Part shown: piece by piece, positions 15,001 to 19,288 of the stretch | Layout: each line of letters opens with the position of its first letter | Position numbering within the stretch: position 1 is the first letter of the stretch | DNA from: CATQHS01 sp963422655 | GTDB taxonomy: Bacteria > Actinomycetota > Acidimicrobiia > Acidimicrobiales > Aldehydirespiratoraceae | Length of the DNA stretch: 64,000 bases | Reading direction: 5' to 3' | Assembly (NCBI GenBank): GCA_963422655.1 | Contig: OY730440.1 | Location: forward strand, 1,364,001-1,428,000 | The notes under the pieces: model-generated | Told to the model about the DNA's origin: nothing | Database searches by the model: none | What the model saw: the letters and a program-made list of their open reading frames with translations, nothing else | Made by a program: the position numbers and the translations under genes

Positions 15001-18000
15001 TCGGCGACTTCCCGATCCAGAGGCCCCTCAGCAGAAAACGTCGGCGGCTGGTTGAACGAACTCTTTCTCGGAGTAGTTTCGGTCCTAGCATCGGACCAGG
15101 CGCCGTCGCCCTCTTCGTTCACGGCCTGCACCTGCACCCGATATTGCGAACTTTCAGCCAGTTCTAGCCGGATCTCGGTCTTGCCATCATTCAAGAAAGC
15201 CTTATTTGTCCAGTCATTTATATCCGCAGACGTCAACTGGTAGCGCACTCGGTAACGGGTCACCGGCGGCTTACCAGCCATGTCCGGGGCGTCCCAAGAC
15301 ACGACCAACCCCTCATACACCGGGGTCAACGTAAGTCGAGACAACTTGGGTGGTGGTTCGTCCTTATCGGTAACACTGATGTTCACTACAACACTGGCAG
15401 TGGAATCCGAATCATCCCTTTCGGTGGCGATCACCGTCACCTGATAAGAGTCCTCGGCTTCGTGATCCAAAGAACTATCGGCAGTGATCTGACCGGTGCT
15501 GGAATCAATGGTGAAAGAGGCATGATCACCCGATTCCTCCAGCTCATAGACCAAAACGCTGCCTTGAGGGTCGGTGGCCGTCACCGCAGCACCCACGGCC
15601 GCGCCATCAGCGGCGTTCTCGGCGACTTCCCGATCCAGAGGCCCCGAAGCGAACGTCGGCGGCTCGTTGGACGAAGCAGTACCAGTTTTGGTATCAGACC
15701 AGTCGCCTTTATCCTCGGCGTTCACGGCCCGCACCTGCACCCGATATTCCTCGCCGCCGGTCAGTTCTAGCCGTATCTCGGTCTCGTCATCATTCAAGAA
15801 GTAGGCTTTACTTACCCAGTCTTTTGCAGACGTCAACTGGTAGCGCACTCGGTAACGGGTCACCGGCGGCTTACCAGCCATGTCCGGGGCGTCCCAAGAC
15901 ACGACCAACCCCTGATACACCGGGGTCAACGTAAGTCGAGACAACTTGGGTGGTGGTTCGTCCTTATCGGTAACACTGATGTTCACTACAACACTGGCAG
16001 TGGAATCCGAATCATCCCTTTCGGTGGCGATCACCGTCACCTGATAAGAGTCCTCGGCTTCGTGATCCAAAGAACTATCGGCAGTGATCTGACCGGTGCT
16101 GGAATCAATGGTGAAAGAGGCATGATCACCCGATTCCTCCAGCTCATAGACCAAAACGCTGCCTTGAGGGTCGGTGGCCGTCACCGCAGCACCCACGGCC
16201 GCGCCATCAGCGGCGTTCTCGGGGACTTCCCGATCCAGAGGCCCCGAAGCGAACGTCGGCGGCTCGTTGGACAAAGCGGTACCGGTCGCGGCATCGGACC
16301 AATCACCATGATCGTCGGCGTTCACGGCCCGCACCTGCACCCGATATTCCTCGCCGCCGGTCAGTCCCGATATCTCAGTTGTGGTCCCAGTACCGGAATG
16401 TGGATGGCTCTTCCAACCGCCAGAATTTGGCTTCTCCAGCTTGTAATTCACTTCATAATCGGTCACCGGCGGACGGCCGGTCATGTCCGGGGCATCCCAG
16501 GATACTTTCAGCCCCTGATACGCCGGGGTCACCGTAGGTCGAGCCAACTTGGGTGGCGGTTCAGTTAAATCCTTGACACTGATTGTCACATCGACGAGGA
16601 CAGAGCCACCCTTACCGTCGGATACGGTCACCTCGAACTTATAAGATTCCTGACTTTCGAAATCCAGACTGGAGATAGCTGTGATCTGACCACTCCTGGA
16701 ATGGATGGTGAAACTGGTGTGATCACCGATACTGCCAGTGGGCAGCGAATAGCGCAACACATCCTTATCGGGGTCGTTGACTATCACGGAACCAACCGGG
16801 AATCCATCGCCAGCATTCTCGAAAATATGAAAAGTCGGATCCAACTTAGGAGATACTGGTGGCCGGTTATTTGAAGCCTGTTTCGAAATATCGACCGGGG
16901 TGCCTTCGCCGTCGATGTTCATGGCCTGTACCCGTACCTGATAATTCAACCCCCCGGTAAGGCCCTGTATATTAACCGTGGTCGTCAGCGAGGCATGCGG
17001 GACATCGGTCCATGAAGCCTCGGGAGTGATCACCTCCCGATACTGAACCCTATAAGCAGTGATGGCCGGACGGCCGGTCATGTCCGGGGCGGTCCAGGAT
17101 ACTTCCAGCCCCCGGTACACCGGGGTAGCATCAAGCGAAACCACCGAGGGTGGTGGTTCGTTCACGTCAGTCACGGTGACGGTCACCACAACCGTGTCGG
17201 TGAGACCGGGGCTACCCCTGTCGGTGGCGGTCACCGTGAAACTGTAAGACGTCTTGGTCTCGAAATCCAGGGCCGCAACAGTGGTGATCTGACCGTTGGC
17301 ACCGATAGTGAAACTGTTGTGATCCCCGGTGGTGCTCGACAGCGCGTAAGTCACGCTGTCGCCGTCATCGAGATCGACAGCAACCACCGGGCTGCCCACA
17401 GCCGTACCTATAGAAATATTCTCGGCAAAGGGCCCAAGGCTCAACGTCTCAGCAGAAAACTCCGGAGGTTCGTTCACGTCGGTAACGGCGATGGTCACCA
17501 CAACCGTGTCGGTGAGACCGGGGCTACCCCTGTCGGTGGCGGTCACCGTGAAACTGTAAGACGTCTTGGTCTCGAAATCCAGGGCCGCAACAGTGGTGAT
17601 CTGACCGTTGGCACCGATAGTGAAACTGTTGTGATCCCCGGTGGTGCTCGACAGCGCGTAAGTCACGCTGTCGCCGTCATCGGGATCGACAGCAACCACC
17701 GGGCTGCCCACAACCGTACTTATAGAAATATTCTCGGCAAAGGGACCACGGTCCAACGCCTCAACAGAAAACTTGGGAGCCTCGTTCACATCGGTAACGG
17801 CGATGTTCACCACGACTCTGGCTTTGGAATACTGATGGCTACTTTCGGTGGCGATCACCGTCACCTGATACGACGACTTCGCCTCATGATCCAAAGAACT
17901 ATCGGCGGTAATCTGACCACTGCTGGAATCAATGGTGAAAGAGGCATGATCACCCGATTCCTCCAGCTCATAACCCAAATCGCTGGCTTGGCCGTCGGGG

Positions 18001-18866
18001 TCGGTAGCCGTCACCGCAGCACCCACGTTCGCGCCCACAGCGGCGTTCTCATCCACCGACCGGGTCACCGAATCCGAAGCGAACGTCGAATCCGAAGCGA
18101 ACGTCGGCGGCTGGTTGGACGAGGCGAGGACGGTCTCAGCATCGGACCAGGGGCCTGTGTCTTCGTCGGTCACGACCCGCACCTGCACCTTATAAGTCGA
18201 ACCCGCGGTCAAACCATCCACCTCGATCTCGGTCGCCCGGCCCGGATCCGGATCCACCGTCACCCAGTCTTGGCTGTCGTCGGCCAGCCGATACCGCACG
18301 TCGTAGCGGGTCACCGGCGGCGCGCCGGCCATGTCCGGGGCGGTCCAAGACGCAACAAAACCCTGGTACCTCGGAGTCAACGTAGGTGCAGCCAACTTGG
18401 GCGATTCTTCGTCCACGTCGGTGACCGTTACTTGAACGATGATGTTATCGGTCGCACCGGAACCGTCGGATGCGATCACCTTCAAGGTGAAGTACGCATC
18501 GGCTTCGTGGTTCAAAGCGCCAACAGCAGTGATCTGACCGGTGCTGTCATCAATGGTGAACTTGTCGTAATCACACAAGTAAGTATTATCCAGCGTGTAA
18601 GACACCGTGTCGCTGCTGTTGGGGTCGGTAGCAGTAACCGGATCGCCCACAGACCGTCCCGCATCAGGGCTCTCGGCGACAACCAGGCTCACGGACTCAG
18701 CGTCAAAAGCCGGGGGCTGGTTGCTCTGGGCGTGAGCCTGTGACGGGCTCGAAATGGCCATGATCATCCAAGCCGCCAAGACAAGAAGCAGCGAACCGAC
18801 CCACCGGAAAGACCAACCGGCCAGACCTGCGATCCGTTCACGCCAAACCTGGGCGACCATCTCCAC
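1..18866 (-). CDS. Giant secreted cadherin/Fn3-repeat surface protein with C-terminal SLH motifs (3' end outside window)
   Basis: The frame runs open from GTG 18866 to the left edge (6,288 codons, codons ending at base 3); the C-terminus is missing. GTG 18866 is preferred over ATG 18860 because GGAGGAGG lies 8 nt upstream of it. Residues 1-46 form a signal peptide (Arg-rich start, hydrophobic stretch about 24-38, cleavage after AHA). Then come alternating cadherin-like modules (DPDGDTLxYSL, GDHAxFxI, GQITA, LDYE, DVNEAP or VDKDEPP ends; about 37) and Fn3-like modules (VSWTAPD, VTDYDVQYR, YEVRVRAVN; about 23). Near residues 6,150-6,170 there is a Pro/Glu/Ser hinge, then SLH-like motifs (FVDVSETSVHYENIKML, SVTRGQLASFLARLW, a second starting FTAMNDIDGSVHESSV). 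Cadherin modules usually bind calcium and SLH motifs anchor proteins to the cell wall, so I infer a very long calcium-stiffened adhesin or surface fibre. The ligand cannot be told from sequence. Confidence 0.9.
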   Translation of the reverse strand, partial: MEMVAQVWRERIAGLAGWSFRWVGSLLLVLAAWMIMAISSPSQAHAQSNQPPAFDAESVSLVVAESPDAGRSVGDPVTATDPNSSDTVSYTLDNTYLCDYDKFTIDDSTGQITAVGALNHEADAYFTLKVIASDGSGATDNIIVQVTVTDVDEESPKLAAPTLTPRYQGFVASWTAPDMAGAPPVTRYDVRYRLADDSQDWVTVDPDPGRATEIEVDGLTAGSTYKVQVRVVTDEDTGPWSDAETVLASSNQPPTFASDSTFASDSVTRSVDENAAVGANVGAAVTATDPDGQASDLGYELEESGDHASFTIDSSSGQITADSSLDHEAKSSYQVTVIATESSHQYSKARVVVNIAVTDVNEAPKFSVEALDRGPFAENISISTVVGSPVVAVDPDDGDSVTYALSSTTGDHNSFTIGANGQITTVAALDFETKTSYSFTVTATDRGSPGLTDTVVVTIAVTDVNEPPEFSAETLSLGPFAENISIGTAVGSPVVAVDLDDGDSVTYALSSTTGDHNSFTIGANGQITTVAALDFETKTSYSFTVTATDRGSPGLTDTVVVTVTVTDVNEPPPSVVSLDATPVYRGLEVSWTAPDMTGRPAITAYRVQYREVITPEASWTDVPHASLTTTVNIQGLTGGLNYQVRVQAMNIDGEGTPVDISKQASNNRPPVSPKLDPTFHIFENAGDGFPVGSVIVNDPDKDVLRYSLPTGSIGDHTSFTIHSRSGQITAISSLDFESQESYKFEVTVSDGKGGSVLVDVTISVKDLTEPPPKLARPTVTPAYQGLKVSWDAPDMTGRPPVTDYEVNYKLEKPNSGGWKSHPHSGTGTTTEISGLTGGEEYRVQVRAVNADDHGDWSDAATGTALSNEPPTFASGPLDREVPENAADGAAVGAAVTATDPQGSVLVYELEESGDHASFTIDSSTGQITADSSLDHEAEDSYQVTVIATERDDSDSTASVVVNISVTDKDEPPPKLSRLTLTPVYQGLVVSWDAPDMAGKPPVTRYRVRYQLTSAKDWVSKAYFLNDDETEIRLELTGGEEYRVQVRAVNAEDKGDWSDTKTGTASSNEPPTFASGPLDREVAENAADGAAVGAAVTATDPQGSVLVYELEESGDHASFTIDSSTGQITADSSLDHEAEDSYQVTVIATERDDSDSTASVVVNISVTDKDEPPPKLSRLTLTPVYEGLVVSWDAPDMAGKPPVTRYRVRYQLTSADINDWTNKAFLNDGKTEIRLELAESSQYRVQVQAVNEEGDGAWSDARTETTPRKSSFNQPPTFSAEGPLDREVAENAGDGAAVGAVVTATDPDGQASDLVYELEESGDHASFTIDSSTGAITADSSLDHEAKDSYQVTVIATESGDRYSTASVVVNISVIDVHEPPEFVMESASLYVDENAIKGTILRSRASPKIRILNLRPVDPDENDSFDLELSSTNGDHESFYIEDIKYIGKDYPTIRVLSSPDYETQPSYSLTLTATDSERLSDSVDVTIEVIDIEEPGRVAGLKATPVSGGLVVSWGAPDMDSKPPVTGYEVQYKQVSADQWSTHSYSGTDTKTRIDGTINGFAYTVRVRARNTGGPGPWSGASIDTTSQNYPPEFAEDSVSRAVKENAVWGTDVGLPVTAEDPDGDLLTYSIDDSNYDYALFDIDPESGQITTSTGLSYESDSPDDSSYFDFGTRASYKVIVIVTDGRGLPDSVVVNIRVEDVEEPPEKPIVRVASIFEGLKVSWLTRDVVGRPPITGYVVQYQPITLGSPSGSWITHSHYGKGTTTQIRGLAAGSKYRVRVRAVNIDGDSEWSNPVSSNVSGNRPPVFTEASAVEFTYRDMAENARAGARVGAPVVATDADGDTLTYALDASGDHDSFSIDSDSGQITADSSLDFETRELYRVVVTVSDPNGGSDTVVVIIDVDDMFEPPPAVGSLKVEPVSGGLDVSWTAPDTTGRSPVTGYAVQYRATTDADWTRLVHAGVGTTAQIRGLTGSDYLVRVRAANEEGRGDWSAVGTGTASGYRPPKFDTDTVSRSVPENLGVSAKVGAPVGASYTGNRSLTYSFGGVGHEPVEDFSVDPASGQITADRSLDYEIESSYWVMMTVTDGIATDTVMVHISVTNVDEPPPAVGLLIVEPVSGGLDVSWTAPEYPYNSGWQPVTGYEVQYRATADSDWSDHVHSGVGTTAQIRGLTDDTEYAVQVRTVNPEGKSDWSDVGTGTASGNRPPAFAANSMSLSVAENAGADANVGAALLATDPDGGSLTYLLPSDAGDHSSFSIHLGSDQITARSSLDHETKDSYTFTVAAIDSDVLFDTVIVTVTVTDEDEPPPAPGSVSATVVTGGLDVSWSAPGASAMTGKPEVTGYEVQYKLATDSNWSDHVHSGVGTTAQIRSLTGSNYLVRVRAVNEEGRGDWSAAGTGTAAGNRPPVLPDGPVSLAVDENAGANANVGDPVAASDDDGDTLTYSLPSADTGDHTGFAIGSNGQITARSGLDHETKASYQLSVTVSDGSSTDTVVVNVSVTDVLEPPAAPGSVVVTAVSGGLDVSWVAPDTTGMPAVTDYDVQYKLKTASSWTSHVHSGPGTVAQIRGLTGAAEYEVQVRAKNAEGDGGWSVAVSGTASDNRDPVFVFNPMNYSARQVDRQVAENAGTNANVGGPVAAADPDSDTLVYTLAATGDHASFAINPGSGQITAHSSLDHEVKSSYQVTVIATDDGTGKLSDSVVVNIGVTDVNEAPAFGKQTETREVAENADAGAVVGGPVTAVDPDDGDTVTYSLPSAATGDHAGFTINARSGQITADASLDHEAKDSYSFTVTASDGSLPVTVSVTVNVTDVAEPPAVAPGQVSVTPVFEGLNVSWVAPSASDMAGLPPVTGYEVQYRPVTTVASSWSDHVHVGTATTAEITGLTGGSEYEVRVRAVNDEGDGVWSGAVSGTALDNRAPAFASESVTLTVAENAGENANVGAPVTATDDDGDTLTYSLPAAATGDHAGFAIDSNGQITADSSLDYEVKSSYTFTVTVEDDGTGSLSATVTVNINVDDVNDPPKFGKETEIRSVEENAGTNANVGDPVAASDDDGDTLTYSLPSADTGDHTGFAIGSNGQITARSDLDHEAKPSYTFTVTVEDDGTGSLSDSVAVTVTVVDKDEPPPAPGQVSVTAVFAGLNVSWTAPDTTGMTAVTDYDVQYKLKSASSWTDHDHVGTATTAQIRGLTGAAEYEVQVRAVNDEGESVWSGVSGTALDNQPPALPDGPVGRSVAENLAANANVGAAVTATDPDGDTLVYTLDASGDHASFTINSGSGQITANSPLDHETKSSYQVTVIATDDGTGSLSDSVVVNIGVTDVNEAPDFDAGSVTREVDENADAGAVVGGPVTAVDPDDGDTVTYSLPSGAGDHAGFTINARSGQITADASLDYEAKRSYSFTVTATDSDGLDDTVTVNINVVDKDEPPAVAPGQVSVTPVFEGLNVSWTAPDVTGRPPVTDYDVQYRPVTTVASSWSDHVHSGTATTAEITGLTGAAEYEVRVRAVNDEGESVWSGVSGTALDNRAPAFASESVTLTVAENAGENANVGAPVTATDDDGDTLTYSLPAAATGDHAGFAIDSNGQITADSSLDYEVKSSYTFTVTVEDDGTGSLSDTVAVTVTVTDLNDPPKFGKETEIRLVEENAGRGANVGDPVAASDDDGDTLTYSLPSGAGDHAGFAIGSNGQITARSGLDHEAKSSYRFTVTVEDDGTGSLSDTVSVTVTVVDKDEPPPAPGQVVVTAVFAGLNVSWTAPDTTGMTAVTDYDVQYKLKSASSWTDHDHVGTATTAQIRGLTGAAEYEVQVRAVNDEGDGVWSGVSGTALDNRPPALPDGPVGRSVAENLAANANVGAAVTATDPDGDTLVYTLDASGDHASFTINSGSGQITANSPLDHETKSSYQVTVIATDDGTGSLSDSVVVNIGVTDVNEAPDFGVGSVTREVDENADAGAVVGGPVTAVDPDDGDTVTYSLPSGAGDHAGFTINARSGQITADASLDYEAKRSYSFTVTATDSDGLDDTVTVNINVVDKDEPPAVAPGQVSVTPVFEGLNVSWTAPDVTGRPPVTDYDVQYRPVTTVASSWSDHVHSGTATTAQIRGLTGAAEYEVRVRAVNDEGESVWSGVSGTALDNRAPAFASESVTLTVAENAGENANVGAPVTATDDDGDTLTYSLPAAATGDHAGFAIDSNGQITADSSLDYEVKSSYTFTVTVEDDGTGSLSDTVAVTVTVTDVNDPPKFGKETEIRLVEENAGRGANVGDPVTASDDDGDTLTYSLPSAATGDHTGFAIGSNGQITARSDLDHEAKPSYTFTVTVTDDGTGSLSDSVAVTVTVVDKDEPPPAPGQVVVTAVFAGLNVSWTAPDTTGMTAVTDYDVQYKLKSASSWTDHDHVGTATTAQIRGLTGAAEYEVQVRAVNDEGESVWSGVSGTASDNRPPALPDGPVGRSVAENLAANANVGAAVTATDPDGDTLVYTLDASGDHASFTINSGSGQITADSSLDHEVKSSYQVTVIATDDGTGSLSDSVVVNIGVTDVNEAPDFGVGSVTREVDENADAGAVVGGPVTAVDPDDGDTVTYSLPSGAGDHAGFTINARSGQITADASLDYEAKRSYSFTVTATDSDGLDDTVTVNINVVDKDEPPAVAPGQVSVTPVFEGLNVSWTAPDVTGRPPVTDYDVQYRPVTTVASSWSDHVHSGTATTAEITGLTGAAEYEVRVRAVNDEGESVWSGVSGTALDNRAPAFASESVTLTVAENAGENANVGAPVTATDDDGDTLTYSLPAAATGDHAGFAIDSNGQITADSSLDYEVKSSYTFTVTVEDDGTGSLSDTVAVTVTVTDVNDPPKFGKETEIRLVEENAGRGANVGDPVTASDDDGDTLTYSLPSGAGDHAGFAIGSNGQITARSGLDHEAKSSYRFTVTVEDDGTGSLSDTVSVTVTVVDKDEPPPAPGQVVVTAVFAGLNVSWTAPDTTGMTAVTDYDVQYKLKSASSWTDHDHVGTATTAQIRGLTGAAEYEVQVRAVNAEGVSVWSGAGSGTASDNRPPALPDGPVARSVAENLAANANVGAAVTATDPDGDTLVYSLAATGDHASFSIDSGSGQITARSSLDHEAKGSYQVTVIATDDDGLDDTVVVNISVTDVNEAPVFGAGSVTLTVAENAGTGAVVGARVTAVDPDGDTLVYRLAAVGDHNRFSIDPVSGQITADGSLDYEAKDSYTVTVTATDGGSLSDTVTVAVNVTDVAEPPAAPGRVSVTAVFAGLDVSWTAPDVTGRPAVTGYEVQYRPVTSPVSSWTDHAHAGTATTAQVRGLVGGSEYEVRVRAVNAEGVSVWSGAGTGTASDNRPPEFASQSVTLTVVENAGAGANVGGPVTAADPDSGDSVSYGLAATGDHASFAIDSGSGQITARSDLDYEAKGSYTVTVIASDGDGLSATVRVDIGVVDVGEAPLQMRIPLVGAVFGGLDVSWSAPDMAGRPPVTDYDVQYRLVSVPESAWTDHVHFGVGTTAQITGLVVGSVYEVRVRAVNDEGEGVWSVAVSGTASDNRAPVFASSSVTLTVAENLGAGAVVGVPVVAVDGDGDVLVYTLGSVSGDHASFTIDSSSGQLTVGVSLDFEAKSSYAFTVTVSDGKGGSDSVSVSVSVGDVDEPPSLPGEVSVSAVFEGLDVSWTVPDVTGRPAVTGYRVQYRPVTDPKSAWTDHVHLGTATTARIANLDGSAEFEVRVRAVNDEGVSAWSVAGTATTSGNRDPAFSAPLVLVVGEDAGTGADVGGPVVAVDPDGDVLVYTLGSVSGDHASFVIDSESGQITVGVSLDFESKSSYAFTVSASDGRGGSDAVAVTVNVEDVDEPPSLPGPVSVSALFEGLNVSWTVPDTTGPPVTDYGVQYRPVSVPESAWTDHVHSGTATAAQISGLAGDVEYEVRVRAVNDEGVSGWSVAVKATTSDNRAPVWPDGPLTREVDENAGDDAQVGAAVVAVDPDGDAVFYALGSDTGDHTSFAIDSNGQITANSSLDHEAEDTYTVRVIATDDATNSLSATVTVNIGVGDVNERPDFSAVLTSATSTARTIAVNVGAGARVGAAVVAYDPDDGDVLTYTLHSDTGDHTSFAIDSNGQITTRYSLDHEIGDLYRVKVTASDTSSVTSTVAVRIIVTDASEPRPVIVLPPLPEPEPPEPPEPSEPSEPSEPPAEPEPVVSEPPVVPDPPEFVDVSETSVHYENIKMLAAIGITKGKTETTFEPKSSVTRGQLASFLARLWTADDRDCDGSFTAMNDIDGSVHESSVACLTDLGAIPITGASYEPYKQVTRA
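364..417 (-). repeat. 9-bp tandem repeat encoding a Pro/Glu/Ser hinge
   Basis: Six units of GGTTCAGAC and close variants lie before the SLH region. On the coding strand they read as repeated P-E-(S/P) triplets, a likely extended cell-wall-spanning linker. Confidence 0.8.
3661..5475 (-). repeat. Super-repeat copy 1 (1815 bp) in the giant surface gene
   Basis: The unit encodes about 605 residues arranged as two cadherin-like modules, one Fn3-like, two cadherin-like and one Fn3-like. Landmarks at 3661, 4258 and 5167 recur at the same offsets in copies 2-4. It differs from copy 2 at a modest number of positions, for example around 3,790-3,830. Confidence 0.85.
5476..7290 (-). repeat. Super-repeat copy 2 (1815 bp)
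   Basis: Landmarks lie exactly 1815 bp after those of copy 1 (5476, 6073, 6982). Long stretches, such as 6073-6288 against 4258-4473, encode identical peptides in both copies. Confidence 0.85.
7291..9102 (-). repeat. Super-repeat copy 3 (1812 bp)
   Basis: Landmarks at 7291, 7885 and 8794 repeat those of copy 2 at 1812-1815 bp. The length stays a multiple of three, so the frame is kept. Confidence 0.85.
9103..10920 (-). repeat. Super-repeat copy 4, diverging at its high-coordinate end
   Basis: Landmarks at 9103, 9700 and 10621 continue the series. From about 10,150 upward substitutions and small indels accumulate, so the outer edge is approximate. Confidence 0.7.
15361..16560 (-). repeat. 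600-bp tandem duplication in the giant surface gene
   Basis: The block starting at 15361 (cadherin plus Fn3 module) recurs at 15961 with a period of exactly 600 bp. The first 250 bp or so appear identical. Divergence starts in the Fn3 part near 16,230. Confidence 0.8.
17161..17784 (-). repeat. 312-bp tandem cadherin-module duplication
   Basis: Two cadherin-like modules starting at 17161 and 17473 are nearly identical over 312 bp (104 codons). The next module begins in register at 17785 but has diverged. Confidence 0.8.
18070..18105 (-). repeat. 18-bp tandem duplication in the giant surface gene
   Basis: GAATCCGAAGCGAACGTC occurs twice without change and keeps the frame. Confidence 0.95.
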
Positions 18867-19055
18867 CTAAACGGCCTCCTCCATCTCGGCCACCCTGGAG
18901 GAGATCATCCACTCAGATGTAAGAGGCAACAGCCTGCGCTGGTCGACAGCCATGGCGACAGAGCCATCGGCGGACCGAATGGACAAAATTAACACCTCTT
19001 TCAAACCGATCGGCGGCACCAGTACTGCGTTGTACCGGACGAGCTTACGGGCCAT
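18867..19055 (-). CDS. Small 62-residue protein coupled to the giant surface gene
   Basis: The ORF starts at ATG 19055 and its TAG stop is immediately followed by the GTG of the giant gene. The GGAGGAGG used by the giant gene lies within its last codons, which suggests translational coupling. The product (MARKLVRYNAVLVPPIGLKE at the start) is mildly hydrophobic near its N-terminus, has no clear signal peptide or motif, and I do not recognise it. A promoter-like TTGACA/TACGTT pair lies just upstream, giving a very short leader. It may be a genuine small protein or a translated leader that sets expression of the giant gene. Confidence 0.5.
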   Translation of the reverse strand: MARKLVRYNAVLVPPIGLKEVLILSIRSADGSVAMAVDQRRLLPLTSEWMISSRVAEMEEAV

Positions 19056-19072
19056 GTAACTATGAATTCTTC

Positions 19073-19102
19073 AACGTACAGCATCGATCAGACAGGTGTC
19101 AA
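19073..19102 (-). promoter_or_regulatory. Candidate sigma70-type promoter for the 62-residue ORF and giant gene
   Basis: On the minus strand TTGACA (19102-19097) is followed after 18 nt by TACGTT (19078-19073). Transcription would start near 19066, about 11 nt before ATG 19055. A GTCTAGAC palindrome lies just upstream. Confidence 0.45.
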
Positions 19103-19225
19103 CATGGTCTAGACAATTTCTCCCGGCCTTCCCCTGGCCCACGGCGGCACGGACAGAGGCCCGATCGCAGCCACTACGCCGGTGGCAATGGCCGGCTCGA
19201 TCTTGCACCGCCTCGGTGAAACGGT

Positions 19226-19258
19226 GAATGAAAACGCCAACCGATGAGGCCCCATCGG
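19226..19258 (-). terminator. Candidate terminator after nuoL
   Basis: A hairpin CCGATG / CATCGG (19241-19258) lies downstream of the nuoL stop on the transcribed strand and is followed by a short T-rich stretch (GCGTTTTCATT). It separates the respiratory operon from the surface-protein unit. The rest of 19,103-19,288 shows no gene. Confidence 0.4.
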
Positions 19259-19288
19259 CGGGGGTCTTCTATCGGCAACCCCCGGGTG

